The notes beneath the pieces were generated by a model. It was not told the DNA's origin and did no database searches. It saw only the letters and a program-made list of their open reading frames with translations. The position numbers and the translations under genes are program-made. This document shows, piece after piece, positions 1 through 7,426 of a DNA stretch of 8,712 bases (the first letter of the stretch is position 1; the number at the start of each line of letters is the position of its first letter). Source of the DNA: Candidatus Hebobacteria bacterium (GTDB lineage: Bacteria > Armatimonadota > Hebobacteria > Hebobacterales > Hebobacteraceae); NCBI GenBank assembly GCA_029821235.1, contig JALGTT010000045.1, positions 1-8,712 of the forward strand, in the 5' to 3' direction.

Positions 1-1
1 G

Positions 2-305
2 TGGGTGGCGGATCTGACCTACCTCCGGCTGCGGTGGGAGTTTGTGTATCTGGCGGTGATCCTGGATGCCTTCTCCCGGCGGGTGGTGGGCTGGGCGCTG
101 TCCCGGCGCCTGGATGCCACCCTTACGGTGGCGGCTCTGAGAGCCGCGCTGGCGGATCGGCGCCTTCATCGAGCAGATCTACAACCGAGAACGGCTCCAC
201 TCGGCGCTAGGCTACCAGTCCCCGGTCGAGTTCGAGCAGGCAATCAACCCGCCGGTGGCGGGCGGCAAATCAGCCCCTCAGGGGGTACTTATCTCCACCC
301 CCTGA
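2..305 (+). pseudogene. IS3-family transposase OrfB, internally deleted and frameshifted
   Basis: Reading from base 2, the translation WVADLTYLRLRWEFVYLAVI, continuing through LDAFSRRVVGWALSRRLDA, is the start of the rve integrase core of IS3-type OrfB. It includes the first catalytic Asp (in VADLTY). The homology in this frame runs to ALADRR near 150-160. The normal OrfB C-terminus then resumes in the +1 frame as RIGAFIEQIYNRERLHSALG followed by YQSPVEFEQ, ending at the TGA at 303-305. In intact family members about a hundred residues lie between these blocks, including the second Asp and the catalytic Glu; here they are missing. The 5' end of the gene is outside the window. The product cannot be an active transposase. 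The junction could in principle be an assembly error. Confidence 0.85.
278..305. repeat. Inverted repeat overlapping the transposase stop codon
   Basis: TCAGGGGG at 278-285 pairs perfectly with CCCCCTGA at 298-305, giving an 8-bp stem with a 12-base loop. The right arm contains the transposase TGA stop. It sits next to the presumed IS end, so it may be part of the subterminal end structure. No T-tract follows it, so a classical intrinsic terminator is not supported. CCCC at 274-277 offers an alternative short pairing with the same G run. Confidence 0.5.
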
Positions 306-467
306 ATTGTCCAGTCAGAGGGGTTCACTCCAGGGTCAGGTCCAACGGTCGGACTTAGGTACTCCCTCATTGGGGAATTGCTGGAGGACACTTACCTAGC
401 TGAGGAGAACAAGAATGACCATAGCGAAGACTACAGCGTATACCGTCTGAGTGGGAAGAGGCAGGTG
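306..467. other. Intergenic stretch between IS remnant and reductase pseudogene
   Basis: No convincing gene is visible here. An 11-codon frame at 415-450 (MTIAKTTAYTV) has GAGGAG about 7-8 bases upstream and stops 17 bases before the pseudogene start. It could be the degraded end of an older gene, a leader peptide, or chance. No promoter with both boxes at good spacing was found. Confidence 0.35.
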
Positions 468-866
468 ATGCGCCAGTCAGTTGACGTGATCGTGGATGGA
501 GCCAGTCCCAGCGGTGCCTACACGGCCCGCGAATTGGCGCGCCTGAGCTATCAGGCATTGGTTCTGGAGGAACACGCACGCGTGGGCTGTCCGGTCCACT
601 GCACGGGCGTAGTCGGAAGCGATGTCTGGCGACAGTTGAGCATGAACCCGGGTCTCGTCCAGGCGAAGTTATCAAGTGCGCGTCTCTCCTCCCCCCGCGG
701 ACAGTCCTTCTTTATCTCGGCCTCGGATACGCGCGCGGTGGTGGTTGGCCGCGGAGGGCTCGACCGGTGGCTCTGTCGGAATCGGAACTTTACTCTTCCG
801 TCTCCACTTCGATCGGCATGCGGTTGGAATCTTTTCCCTGCTGAAAGGGCGGCGTTTGGCATCTGA
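468..866 (+). pseudogene. Truncated FAD-dependent oxidoreductase, geranylgeranyl reductase family
   Basis: The ATG at 468 follows a purine-rich AGAGGCAGG sequence. The protein begins MRQSVDVIVDGASPSGAYTA, continues with ARELARLSYQALVLEEHA and then VGCPVHCTGVVG. This is the FAD-binding Rossmann start plus the PxxCTG block typical of geranylgeranyl reductase family proteins, which are flavoproteins that reduce isoprenoid chains or related substrates. The family continues through SPRGQSF and VVVGRGGLDRWL, but resemblance ends near base 773. The frame then runs on through unrelated residues to a stop at 866, giving 132 residues where about 380-400 are expected. The glycine motif reads GASPSG rather than GAGPAG, so its middle glycine is Ser. 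With most of the FAD and substrate domains gone, it is very unlikely to work. The missing 3' part was not found downstream. Together with the adjacent IS remnant this suggests a deletion or replacement at this spot. Confidence 0.75.
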
Positions 867-1034
867 TCGGCAGCACTGGCGCCCAATAGATATACCTGGA
901 ATGATCGAGGAGAAAGTGACCGACTAGTCCTTTTGGGAGGACGGACAATGAGACGGAGCGGATAGACAGAGCCCCAATTGTATTTGCCTCTGCCCTCAAC
1001 TGGACGAAGGCAGATAGAGAGAAGAGATCACTCA
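774..1034. other. Non-coding stretch / leader before the sugar dehydrogenase
   Basis: No recognisable protein is encoded on either strand. The longest plus-strand frame through it, ending at 927, has no family features and looks like chance. At 947 there is an ATG with GGGAGG a few bases upstream, but it stops after five codons. A weak inverted repeat (TCTGCC at 989-994 with GGCAGA at 1009-1014) lies just ahead of the ribosome-binding site of the next gene. A promoter for that gene probably lies here, but I could not find a pair of boxes with proper spacing. Confidence 0.4.
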
Positions 1035-2357
1035 GTGGACAAACAGGCGTCGCTAATAGATAGATTGACCCATAGAACAGCGCTCATTGGCGTCATCGGG
1101 CTGGGATATGTGGGACTGCCGTTGGCGGTTGAGTTTGGGAAGGCGGGGTTCCATGTGCTGGGGTTCGATACTGACGCAGAAAAGACGGAGCGGCTGCAAC
1201 AGGGGGAATCTTACATCTCGGACGTGCCGGACCAACGAGTGGCGGATCTCGTGAAAGCAGGGCGTTTCAAAGCGACGACCAATTTCGACCGCCTGTCTGA
1301 GCCAGATGTGCTGTGCATCTGCGTGCCCACCCCGATAACGGTGACCCGCGATCCTGACCTGAGCTATATCGCCAATACTGCCAAGGAGATTGCCCGTCGG
1401 CTGCGGCCTGGACAACTTGTGGTGTTGGAGAGCACGACCTACCCGGGTACCACGCGAGAGGAGGTGTTGCCGCGGCTGGCGCAGACCGGACTCGAAGTTG
1501 GCAAGGATTTCTTCTGCGGATACTCACCCGAAAGAATAAACCCCGGCAGTGCCGATTCAACATTCGCCAAGGTACCGCGGATCGTGTCGGGGGTTACATC
1601 TGGTTGCCTGGAAGCGACGAAGGCACTGTACGATAGCATCGTGGCAGAGACGGTTCCGGTGTCATCGCCGGAGGTGGCGGAGATGGCGAAACTGCTGGAG
1701 AACATCTTCCGTGCAGTGAACATCTCGTTGGTGAACGAACTGAAAGTGATTGCACTGCGGATGGGGATAGACATCCGTGAGGTAATCGAGGCGGCAGCGA
1801 CCAAGCCTTATGGGTTCATGGCGTTCTATCCAGGGCCAGGGCTGGGAGGACATTGTATACCGATCGACCCGTTCTATCTCTCGTGGCGGGCGCGAGCGTT
1901 CAACGTGAACGCTAGGTTTGTCGAGCTGGCAGGTGAAATCAACACGGAGATGCCGGAGTTCGTGGTGCGCCGGGTGATGGAGGCGTTGAACTCGCAGGGA
2001 AAGGCGCTCAAGGGCAGCCGCGTATTAGTTCTGGGAGCATCGTACAAGGCGAACGTGGGTGATACGAGGGAGTCGCCAGCGGTGACAATCATGGAGTTGT
2101 TGCTGGCTGCGGGAGCTGATGTGCGCTACAACGATCCCTACGTGCCCAAGCTCCCTCGCATGAGGCGTAGCGCGTTGTCGCTGTCTTCTGTCCCGCTTTC
2201 GCAGAATGAAGTGGGAAGAGCCGACTGCGTAGTCATCGTCACGGACCACAGCGACTATGACTACCAGTGGATCGTCGAGCAAGCAAAGCTGATAGTGGAT
2301 ACCCGTAATGCCACCCGGGGGATACAATGCGAAGAGGGGAAGTTGTGGCTGGCATGA
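1035..2357 (+). CDS. Nucleotide-sugar dehydrogenase (UDP-GlcNAc/UDP-ManNAc 6-dehydrogenase type)
   Basis: This 440-residue cytoplasmic enzyme should oxidise C6 of a UDP-sugar to the uronic acid with two NAD+, supplying an acidic sugar for surface polysaccharide. The NAD-binding motif GLGYVG is at residues 22-27. ESTTYPGTT starts at Glu132 and CGYSPERINPG spans 161-171. The catalytic Cys is Cys274 in GPGLGGHCIPIDPF. The C-terminal UDP-binding domain starts with GASYKANVGDTRESPA. KLLENIFRAVNISLVNEL and SYISDVP resemble the WbpA/WecC/TviB group more than UDP-glucose dehydrogenases, but the exact substrate cannot be read from the sequence. The GTG at 1035 was chosen because GAGAGAAGAG lies 9 bases upstream and the protein then begins shortly before the Rossmann strand, as is usual. 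The frame is open back to a TTG at 978, which would add 19 unlikely residues. All key residues are present, so the gene appears intact and full length. Confidence 0.93.
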   Translation: MDKQASLIDRLTHRTALIGVIGLGYVGLPLAVEFGKAGFHVLGFDTDAEKTERLQQGESYISDVPDQRVADLVKAGRFKATTNFDRLSEPDVLCICVPTPITVTRDPDLSYIANTAKEIARRLRPGQLVVLESTTYPGTTREEVLPRLAQTGLEVGKDFFCGYSPERINPGSADSTFAKVPRIVSGVTSGCLEATKALYDSIVAETVPVSSPEVAEMAKLLENIFRAVNISLVNELKVIALRMGIDIREVIEAAATKPYGFMAFYPGPGLGGHCIPIDPFYLSWRARAFNVNARFVELAGEINTEMPEFVVRRVMEALNSQGKALKGSRVLVLGASYKANVGDTRESPAVTIMELLLAAGADVRYNDPYVPKLPRMRRSALSLSSVPLSQNEVGRADCVVIVTDHSDYDYQWIVEQAKLIVDTRNATRGIQCEEGKLWLA

Positions 2358-2468
2358 TGCGGCTCCAGTAGGCTTGGCAGCACAGACAGATAGGGCGTCA
2401 CAACCACGGTTGAAGAGCTGGAGGGGCCTTGAAGGTTGAGGCGGTATTCGGGGCTAGGAGTTGCTCGG
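2358..2468. other. Spacer between dehydrogenase and membrane protein genes
   Basis: This 111-base gap has no gene. The reading frame of the downstream gene is open back to a TTG at 2436, which follows GGAGGGG at about 12 bases, so a longer N-terminus is possible. No terminator hairpin with a T-run is seen, so transcription from the dehydrogenase gene could continue into the next gene. Confidence 0.4.
2456..2460 (+). promoter_or_regulatory. Ribosome-binding site deciding the start at 2469
   Basis: AGGAG lies 8 bases before the ATG at 2469. This is the best Shine-Dalgarno in the region and favours that ATG over the in-frame TTG at 2436. Confidence 0.6.
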
Positions 2469-5318
2469 ATGGCAGATGACGAACAGCAGGGGGGTGACCT
2501 CAAGCGCTCCAGATTTTCTACGGCCCCCTCGTCTTGGGTAGGCATGCTGCCACCAGGCGGACTGATTGCTGCCACAGCTCTCTTCACCTTCTTCGGTTGC
2601 CCCGGAAGGCTGTCTGGTGTGAGTCTCGGCATTGCGGCCGCCGCCCTGATTTGGCTTCCCGGATGGGCGCTCGCCGACCTGTTGGGCATCTCAGCGCGCC
2701 TTGGCCTCCTGGAAAGGCTGGCCCTTGGATTCGCTTTGGGCTGCGGGCTACTGTCTGTGGAGGCGCTTTTCGCCTACGGACTCCGCCTGCCTTTGCTGGC
2801 GGTGATCCTGGTCCATCTTGCAGTCACGGCCGCGTTCTTTGTAGCGCGCGCCTCCCACGCTCGGCGGCCGGGTTCTGAGGCCGAAGGTGGAACTGAAGCG
2901 ACGGGAAGACACCCTTATGGATGGCTGCTCGCGCTCACTCTGGCCGTCTATGTGCTGGCAACGTCCCGATGGGCCAGTCTGGTGGGCCCGGATTTTGGAG
3001 GAGACGCGTGGTTCCATCTGGCAAACATTACGAAGCTGCTGCGTGGGGGGATCGTCTCACCAGACTGCGCTTTCTATAAGGGCATTGGGGCCGATCCGCG
3101 CTATCTCTGGCCAGTGTGGCACCTGGCCGTTGCCATGGTGGCGCGGGCCGGCGGCGTAGACGCGTCGCACACCTGGGTCTATCTGTCGCGCGTTCTTCCG
3201 TTTCTCGCGCTCTGCTCCCTCGCATTCCTGGTTAGGGTTGTGCTGGGCAGTGAACGAGCAAAATGGATCGTACTGGCCGCAGCGGTCCTCTCCTATCCAG
3301 TTTTCTATTCGGGCATCACCTATGCAGTGCACTATCCCTACCCGCTGTATTTCGTGCTCCTCGGTTTGATTCCGGTCCATATTGGGCTGGTTGCCGGGCA
3401 GCTTCAGGAGCCGCGACGAGAGGGATTGGTCGGGATCGCGCTCGTCTCCATAGCCGCCGCATCATCACATCTCATGGGCGTGCTGGTACCCACTCTCTTC
3501 CTCTTGGTGCTCGGGCTGCTCGTAGTCCTCTACCCTCTGAAGAGAGAGGCCCGCCGTGGCTACCTCTGGGCAGGCATTGTCACAGCCATCGGCATCGCGC
3601 CGCAGGTCTTGCTGGTGTTGAGTGTTTATGGGTCCTACGGGCACAGTGTGGATCTGGGAGCGATACGGGCTGAACGTCTGGTCTCGGTGACGCAGACCCT
3701 TCAGGTCGTCTCTCCAGAGAGGATCATTCGAGCCCCTGCTGTGCTGGCCGTCTTGGTTTCCCTTGTGCTCGCGGCGCTGGCGCCGCGCCGCCCCGGGGTC
3801 CTGGTGTTGATTGCTACGGCGATGCTTCCTTTGTGTATTCCCTTCAATCCACTCGCAGCCACCTACCTTGCGCCCATCTTCACCCCGGCCTTGCTCTCTC
3901 GGCTCTATTACTGGCCGCAGCGGTGGATCTTCGGGGCAATCCTTCTTGCGGCCGGTCCTGCGGGCATCGCGTGGATATGGATCCGCTGGCTTCGCCTGGA
4001 CCGAACGCCACGCAAACGGCCAATCGGTCCTGGCACCTCAGACAAGCGGCGAAAAGAAGACCGCCACAGACGCGCGCGGGAGGCCTACGTGCGACGCAGA
4101 AGGGTGGTTCTTGGAACATTGCTTGCAGTCTTTTCCCTCGCCTTGGCGGCCATTTGGACGGAGAAATGTCGCCAGCTGATCTTGGGCGAGTTGCGCCCGA
4201 CTCAACTCATGATGATCGCGGCAGGAGCGATTCTGCTTGTGCTCTTCCCAGTGATTCTGCGGATCGTAGGCCTCCGTCCCAGTCTTGTCTGGCTGGATGC
4301 GGTGCCGCCGGCTGCAATGGTTGGTCTCGTCGCTGTGACGGCCTTCATCGGCTTTCTCACGACAGGCGGCCTTCAATCTGTCAGAGAACAGATACGCCAG
4401 GCTCGCGGCAAGTACTACTGGGCCACCTGGCCATCGCGCTACCCGGGCTGGGAGGGGCGCCCCGGCTCACTGTCCCCCACCTTCATGGATCCTCTGGCGC
4501 AGATGCCGGCCCGCAGCGCTGTCGTCTACTGTCCGGAAACATGGGTGGAGGCGATGATCCCGGGATTCACAGGCCAGTATGTGTTGTACGGGCGGGATGC
4601 CGGGAACCCCAGGGCCGATCGCCGCGCCCGCAAGAAGGCTGTTGACGTACTTTCAAGCCTGACTCAGCCGCGATTCCCCTCCGCCGAGGCATTGGAAACT
4701 CTTTCCCGTTTCCAGGTGAACTATGTACTTCTCCCATCCTATAGGCGCCGCTTCTGCGGCGCTCTGGATGAGTATCCGGAGTTATTTGAACCCGTGGACC
4801 GCAGTCTCGGGTCAGGGCTCTATCGGGTTCGGATTACGCCTGAGCGAATCGCGGCCGCACGTAATCGTTCAGACCCGTGGGACCTGAGCGGGCATCCCCC
4901 TGAAACAGTGCAGCCGATCGCCCGGTTTGCCGGATTGGAATTGCTCTCCTTGGAATTGGACCGAGACGAGTACGCCCCGGGCGACACGGGCATAGTCACC
5001 TTTGTGTGGAGATCGGTAATGCCCATGAAAAGAGACTACCGCGTTGTCTGTCACATGAATGCCCCCGGCGGCCCAGACATCAACGTTGATCACTATCTAC
5101 TGAACGGAGCCATCACCACGGCAAAGCTTCGCCCCGGCCAGGTAGTGCGGGAGAGATATGCCTTCGCAATCCCCTCCGCTGCTGCGGGGCGGACGTACAC
5201 AATGGGAGTGGGGCTCTGGAACAGGAAACGCGACATCAAGTTGCCAGTCCGGAGTGCCACGCGACCCGTGGCCGGAGGATGGATAGTGGTGGCCGGAAAA
5301 TTCCGGGTCAAACCATAG
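2469..5318 (+). CDS. Large polytopic membrane protein, GT-C glycosyltransferase-like, with C-terminal beta domain
   Basis: The 949-residue protein has several hydrophobic segments between about 28 and 165. A probably extracytoplasmic loop with DFGGDAWFHL (Asp179, His183), Asp199 and ADPRYLWPVWH (Asp209, His218) follows. More membrane segments run to about 508. A strongly basic, probably cytoplasmic loop spans about 512-547, and three further segments reach about 630. The acidic first-loop motif after an early helix resembles GT-C enzymes (GT39/STT3/ArnT-like), which use lipid-linked sugars at the outer face of the membrane. The soluble tail has a region (VVYCPETW near 685 to VNYVLLPSY) like those after the membrane part of such enzymes. 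From about 816 to the end, GLELLSLELDRDEYAPGDTG and a WRS...DYRVVCHMN pattern suggest a beta-sandwich of the kind found on bacterial GT-C-like proteins. No exact family is recognised, and donor and acceptor are unknown. Its 3' end overlaps the opposing gene by 11 bases. Confidence 0.75.
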   Translation: MADDEQQGGDLKRSRFSTAPSSWVGMLPPGGLIAATALFTFFGCPGRLSGVSLGIAAAALIWLPGWALADLLGISARLGLLERLALGFALGCGLLSVEALFAYGLRLPLLAVILVHLAVTAAFFVARASHARRPGSEAEGGTEATGRHPYGWLLALTLAVYVLATSRWASLVGPDFGGDAWFHLANITKLLRGGIVSPDCAFYKGIGADPRYLWPVWHLAVAMVARAGGVDASHTWVYLSRVLPFLALCSLAFLVRVVLGSERAKWIVLAAAVLSYPVFYSGITYAVHYPYPLYFVLLGLIPVHIGLVAGQLQEPRREGLVGIALVSIAAASSHLMGVLVPTLFLLVLGLLVVLYPLKREARRGYLWAGIVTAIGIAPQVLLVLSVYGSYGHSVDLGAIRAERLVSVTQTLQVVSPERIIRAPAVLAVLVSLVLAALAPRRPGVLVLIATAMLPLCIPFNPLAATYLAPIFTPALLSRLYYWPQRWIFGAILLAAGPAGIAWIWIRWLRLDRTPRKRPIGPGTSDKRRKEDRHRRAREAYVRRRRVVLGTLLAVFSLALAAIWTEKCRQLILGELRPTQLMMIAAGAILLVLFPVILRIVGLRPSLVWLDAVPPAAMVGLVAVTAFIGFLTTGGLQSVREQIRQARGKYYWATWPSRYPGWEGRPGSLSPTFMDPLAQMPARSAVVYCPETWVEAMIPGFTGQYVLYGRDAGNPRADRRARKKAVDVLSSLTQPRFPSAEALETLSRFQVNYVLLPSYRRRFCGALDEYPELFEPVDRSLGSGLYRVRITPERIAAARNRSDPWDLSGHPPETVQPIARFAGLELLSLELDRDEYAPGDTGIVTFVWRSVMPMKRDYRVVCHMNAPGGPDINVDHYLLNGAITTAKLRPGQVVRERYAFAIPSAAAGRTYTMGVGLWNRKRDIKLPVRSATRPVAGGWIVVAGKFRVKP
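5293..5306. repeat. Short palindrome near the convergent gene ends
   Basis: CCGGAAAATTCCGG forms a 6-bp perfect stem with a 2-base loop. It lies inside the last codons of the GT-C-like gene, just past the stop of the flippase-like gene. It is symmetric and could act on both strands, but the loop is too tight and no T-run follows, so a terminator role is doubtful. Confidence 0.3.
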
Positions 5319-6333
5319 CGCTTGGTCCACCAGAAGACGACTCCGGCTTCGATGCGCCAATATCCGCATTCCGGCCGCCTTGGTGTATTTCACGCCACTC
5401 CGCTTGGGACACCAGAGCCACCACGCCTACCGTAACCAGTTCCCCGACCGTCATCCATAGCCGCGCCGCCAGCGCCACGACGATGGCTATTGCGTGCGGC
5501 ATTATGGGGCTAAGCGCTAACACCAAAATCGCCTCTCGCACTCCCAACCCAGCCGGCGCGAGAAGCGCCAGTATCCCGATCGTGTTACTCAGCGCAAACG
5601 CTCCGGCCAAATACATGAAGTAGCGTGCATGCACGGGATAGATGGCGTTTATGAATAGCAGAAATCCAAGCCCCAGCAGCGTCCAGTTGGCGGTAAACAT
5701 CGCCACCATCGCCACCGTGTCTCTATACCGCAGAGGAAGTGCTATCGGTGACCGCCCCGCCAATCTCAGCAGCGGGTTTGCCAGCAGTTCCAAGTGCTGA
5801 GGTCTAATCGCTACTACCAATAGTGCCAACAGTATTACCCCGGGCCAGCGGTATCTTGCCACGAGAGGTACGTCGGCGAACAACGGGGCTATTAGCAGGA
5901 CGAATATCGATGCCAGCAGTATGCCGATGGTCTCCATGGCAAAGCACATGCTCACGTTGACCGCCGACTGTTGCTTGCGACGATAGAAATGCACCCTTCC
6001 CACGAGCAGGAATACCTTGCCGGGCACGTACTTCCCGGGCAACGAGTAGAACCAGGCCGCAAGCGCTTGTCGCAGGGGGATCGCACACCCGAACTTGCGC
6101 GTCATCCAATGCCAGATCAACCCCCGGTTTACCAGGTAGGCGCCGAACACCAAGTAAGACAGGACGATTAGATGCCATCTAATCGAGAACTCGTATTGCC
6201 GCAAGTCGTTCCAGTTGCGTAGAAGAGAGCGCCCGATGAAAAAGAAGATCGTCCCGACAATGAGAACGCGCGCCAGCAGCCCGAGCCACTTTCGGCGCGG
6301 AGAACTCCTATTGTCAGCGCTAGGCGGGGGCAT
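5308..6333 (-). CDS. Flippase-like integral membrane protein, lysylphosphatidylglycerol synthase TM-region family
   Basis: This 341-residue protein matches the membrane domain family of MprF (LPG_synthase_TM, formerly UPF0104). Family landmarks are LPGKYVPGKV (98-107) and PAGLGVREA (260-268), followed by RLWMTVGE (291-298) near the last helix. About seven to eight hydrophobic segments are visible, the first at about 17-34. The soluble aminoacyl-transferase domain of full MprF is absent, as is common for standalone members. These are found in many glycan and glycolipid loci and are thought to move or accommodate lipids; no transport activity is proven here. The ATG at 6333 lies 17 bases after the stop of the upstream gene. 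A GTG at 6342 with AAGG 6 bases before it is a close alternative. A frame extending to 6432 would overlap the upstream gene and is unlikely. It is the last gene of the minus-strand operon. Confidence 0.85.
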   Translation of the reverse strand: MPPPSADNRSSPRRKWLGLLARVLIVGTIFFFIGRSLLRNWNDLRQYEFSIRWHLIVLSYLVFGAYLVNRGLIWHWMTRKFGCAIPLRQALAAWFYSLPGKYVPGKVFLLVGRVHFYRRKQQSAVNVSMCFAMETIGILLASIFVLLIAPLFADVPLVARYRWPGVILLALLVVAIRPQHLELLANPLLRLAGRSPIALPLRYRDTVAMVAMFTANWTLLGLGFLLFINAIYPVHARYFMYLAGAFALSNTIGILALLAPAGLGVREAILVLALSPIMPHAIAIVVALAARLWMTVGELVTVGVVALVSQAEWREIHQGGRNADIGASKPESSSGGPSAMV

Positions 6334-6350
6334 AGAGTCCACACAGTGCC

Positions 6351-7424
6351 TTAGAAGTTGATCGTCAGCTTCATCGCGGCGATGTAGGGATACAACAATG
6401 GTCTTGGGAGACGCATCACCAGGTCTACCCACAAATCGCTGCGGGAGAGACGAACGTTCAGCAGGAAGAAGAAGGCTCCCACAAGGTCATTCCACCTGGC
6501 GCGATGAGGTCCATCATAGGGTACGCGCATACCGAACAATCGCGCCAGCCGATGTCGGCCCGCGATGTTCAATTTGTGATAAATGAGAGACCGCTTCTGC
6601 GCTCGAATTAGAGTGAAGGGGTCGGTCTTCTCCCCCACCAACATACCTTTCGCCAGCATTTGGTGGAACAATTCGCTGCACTCAGGCGTGCGGGATAGGA
6701 AGATTGAGTGCTTGATCGGGTGCGACTTCAACTCTGGCAGCCAGGCATCTCCGAAGCTCATGTCCGACTGTTCGGCGAAGTGATCCTCACAGGCGAGGCA
6801 CCGGCGCGCGCAGTACAGCCATAGGTTCTGGTAGATCCCGAAATGCAGGAATGGGAAAGTGATCTCCCTGCCGTCCTTCAGCCGCACGTAGGTGCGGCCT
6901 CGCCAATGTCCCCTGCGAAAGGCGAAGTCCTCGATTTGATCCTGTGGGATGCCCTTCTTTTGCAGCACTCTGTCGAGCAGCCTGCGTTTTGTGGCGTGAC
7001 CGCACAACAGACCGAGTCGATAGGCTATGCGCTCGGCCAACTCCGGGTGCTTGCGCTCCAGTCTACGCACGGCCGCAAGTTGGCACGGTAGGCCCACCAC
7101 TGCGTACCGCCCCGCCAGTTCTTTCATTCTCAGAATGTGCGGCACCAGAGGAAAATCCAGATAAATGCTAGTCTGTGCGGAAAGAATCTCTTCTCTGCTG
7201 CGGGCAATCCACGTTTCCGGCTCCAGTCTGCCGTTCTTAGGTCGAAGCCGGCTCACCAGTGCACCCTCGATGCGCCCGCTCTCCAGCAGCTCGATTAGCA
7301 CGGCCGACACCGCACCCCCTGAGGCCGCCCCCCGTCGCACTTCTTCGTCTCCGGCATAGCCGAGGAAGCACTGGTCGAATTGCCCCAACCAGAACTCCGC
7401 GGGCTGGCCCATCCCGAACGCCAT
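6351..7424 (-). CDS. Coenzyme F420 hydrogenase/dehydrogenase beta-subunit family protein (FrhB-like), glycan-locus type
   Basis: The 357-residue protein shows both FrhB/FdhB domains. The N-terminal half has RRGAASGGAVSAVLIELLES, then the family's GLPCQLAAVRRL (Cys114) and LGLLCGH (Cys141). The C-terminal half has LYCARRCLACEDHFAEQSDM followed by SFGDAW, with Cys205, Cys209 and Cys212. The conserved cysteines are candidates for one [4Fe-4S] cluster, and family members bind flavin. The extra N-terminal ferredoxin with two CxxCxxCxxxC motifs found in many relatives is missing. In archaea such proteins pass electrons to F420, but relatives in bacterial exopolysaccharide loci sit beside pyruvyl transferases and their reaction is unknown. 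The ATG at 7424 follows the upstream stop by 2 bases, with AGAGAGGA about 10 bases before it. The open frame back to 7613 lies wholly inside the upstream gene and lacks family features. A redox modification of a sugar or carrier is a reasonable guess only. Confidence 0.88.
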   Translation of the reverse strand: MAFGMGQPAEFWLGQFDQCFLGYAGDEEVRRGAASGGAVSAVLIELLESGRIEGALVSRLRPKNGRLEPETWIARSREEILSAQTSIYLDFPLVPHILRMKELAGRYAVVGLPCQLAAVRRLERKHPELAERIAYRLGLLCGHATKRRLLDRVLQKKGIPQDQIEDFAFRRGHWRGRTYVRLKDGREITFPFLHFGIYQNLWLYCARRCLACEDHFAEQSDMSFGDAWLPELKSHPIKHSIFLSRTPECSELFHQMLAKGMLVGEKTDPFTLIRAQKRSLIYHKLNIAGRHRLARLFGMRVPYDGPHRARWNDLVGAFFFLLNVRLSRSDLWVDLVMRLPRPLLYPYIAAMKLTINF

Positions 7425-7426
7425 GG

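Larger units (their letters stand above)
1..313 (+). mobile_element. 3' remnant of an IS3-family insertion sequence
   Basis: The stretch carries the C-terminal part of an IS3-type transposase and then a likely terminal inverted repeat. The right end is placed near 313, because the last bases read on the minus strand begin TGGACAATTCAGGGGGTGG, and IS3-family elements normally begin TG and end CA. The left end lies outside the window, so neither the partner repeat nor a target-site duplication can be checked. The transposase is broken, so the copy should be unable to move by itself. Family assignment rests on the protein sequence; the exact right boundary is inferred. Confidence 0.75.

Noticed and set aside
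856..894. Promoter-like TTGGCA with a GATATA box upstream of the dehydrogenase
   Set aside because: The boxes are more than 20 bases apart, too far for a normal sigma-70 type promoter.
1053..1415. Minus-strand frame opposite the dehydrogenase gene
   Set aside because: It is fully covered by the strongly supported dehydrogenase gene and its translation shows no recognisable domain.
3833..4645. A 270-codon plus-strand frame inside the GT-C-like gene
   Set aside because: It is rich in Arg, Gly, Pro and Ser with no hydrophobic pattern or motif, as expected for an out-of-frame reading of GC-rich coding sequence.
5293..5306. Bidirectional intrinsic terminator between the convergent genes
   Set aside because: The stem is only 6 bp with a 2-base loop, no T-run follows on either strand, and it lies within coding sequence.
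6334..6432. Longer N-terminus of the flippase-like protein to a GTG at 6432
   Set aside because: It would overlap the preceding gene by 82 bases and add a polar segment absent from the family; the first helix comes shortly after the ATG at 6333.
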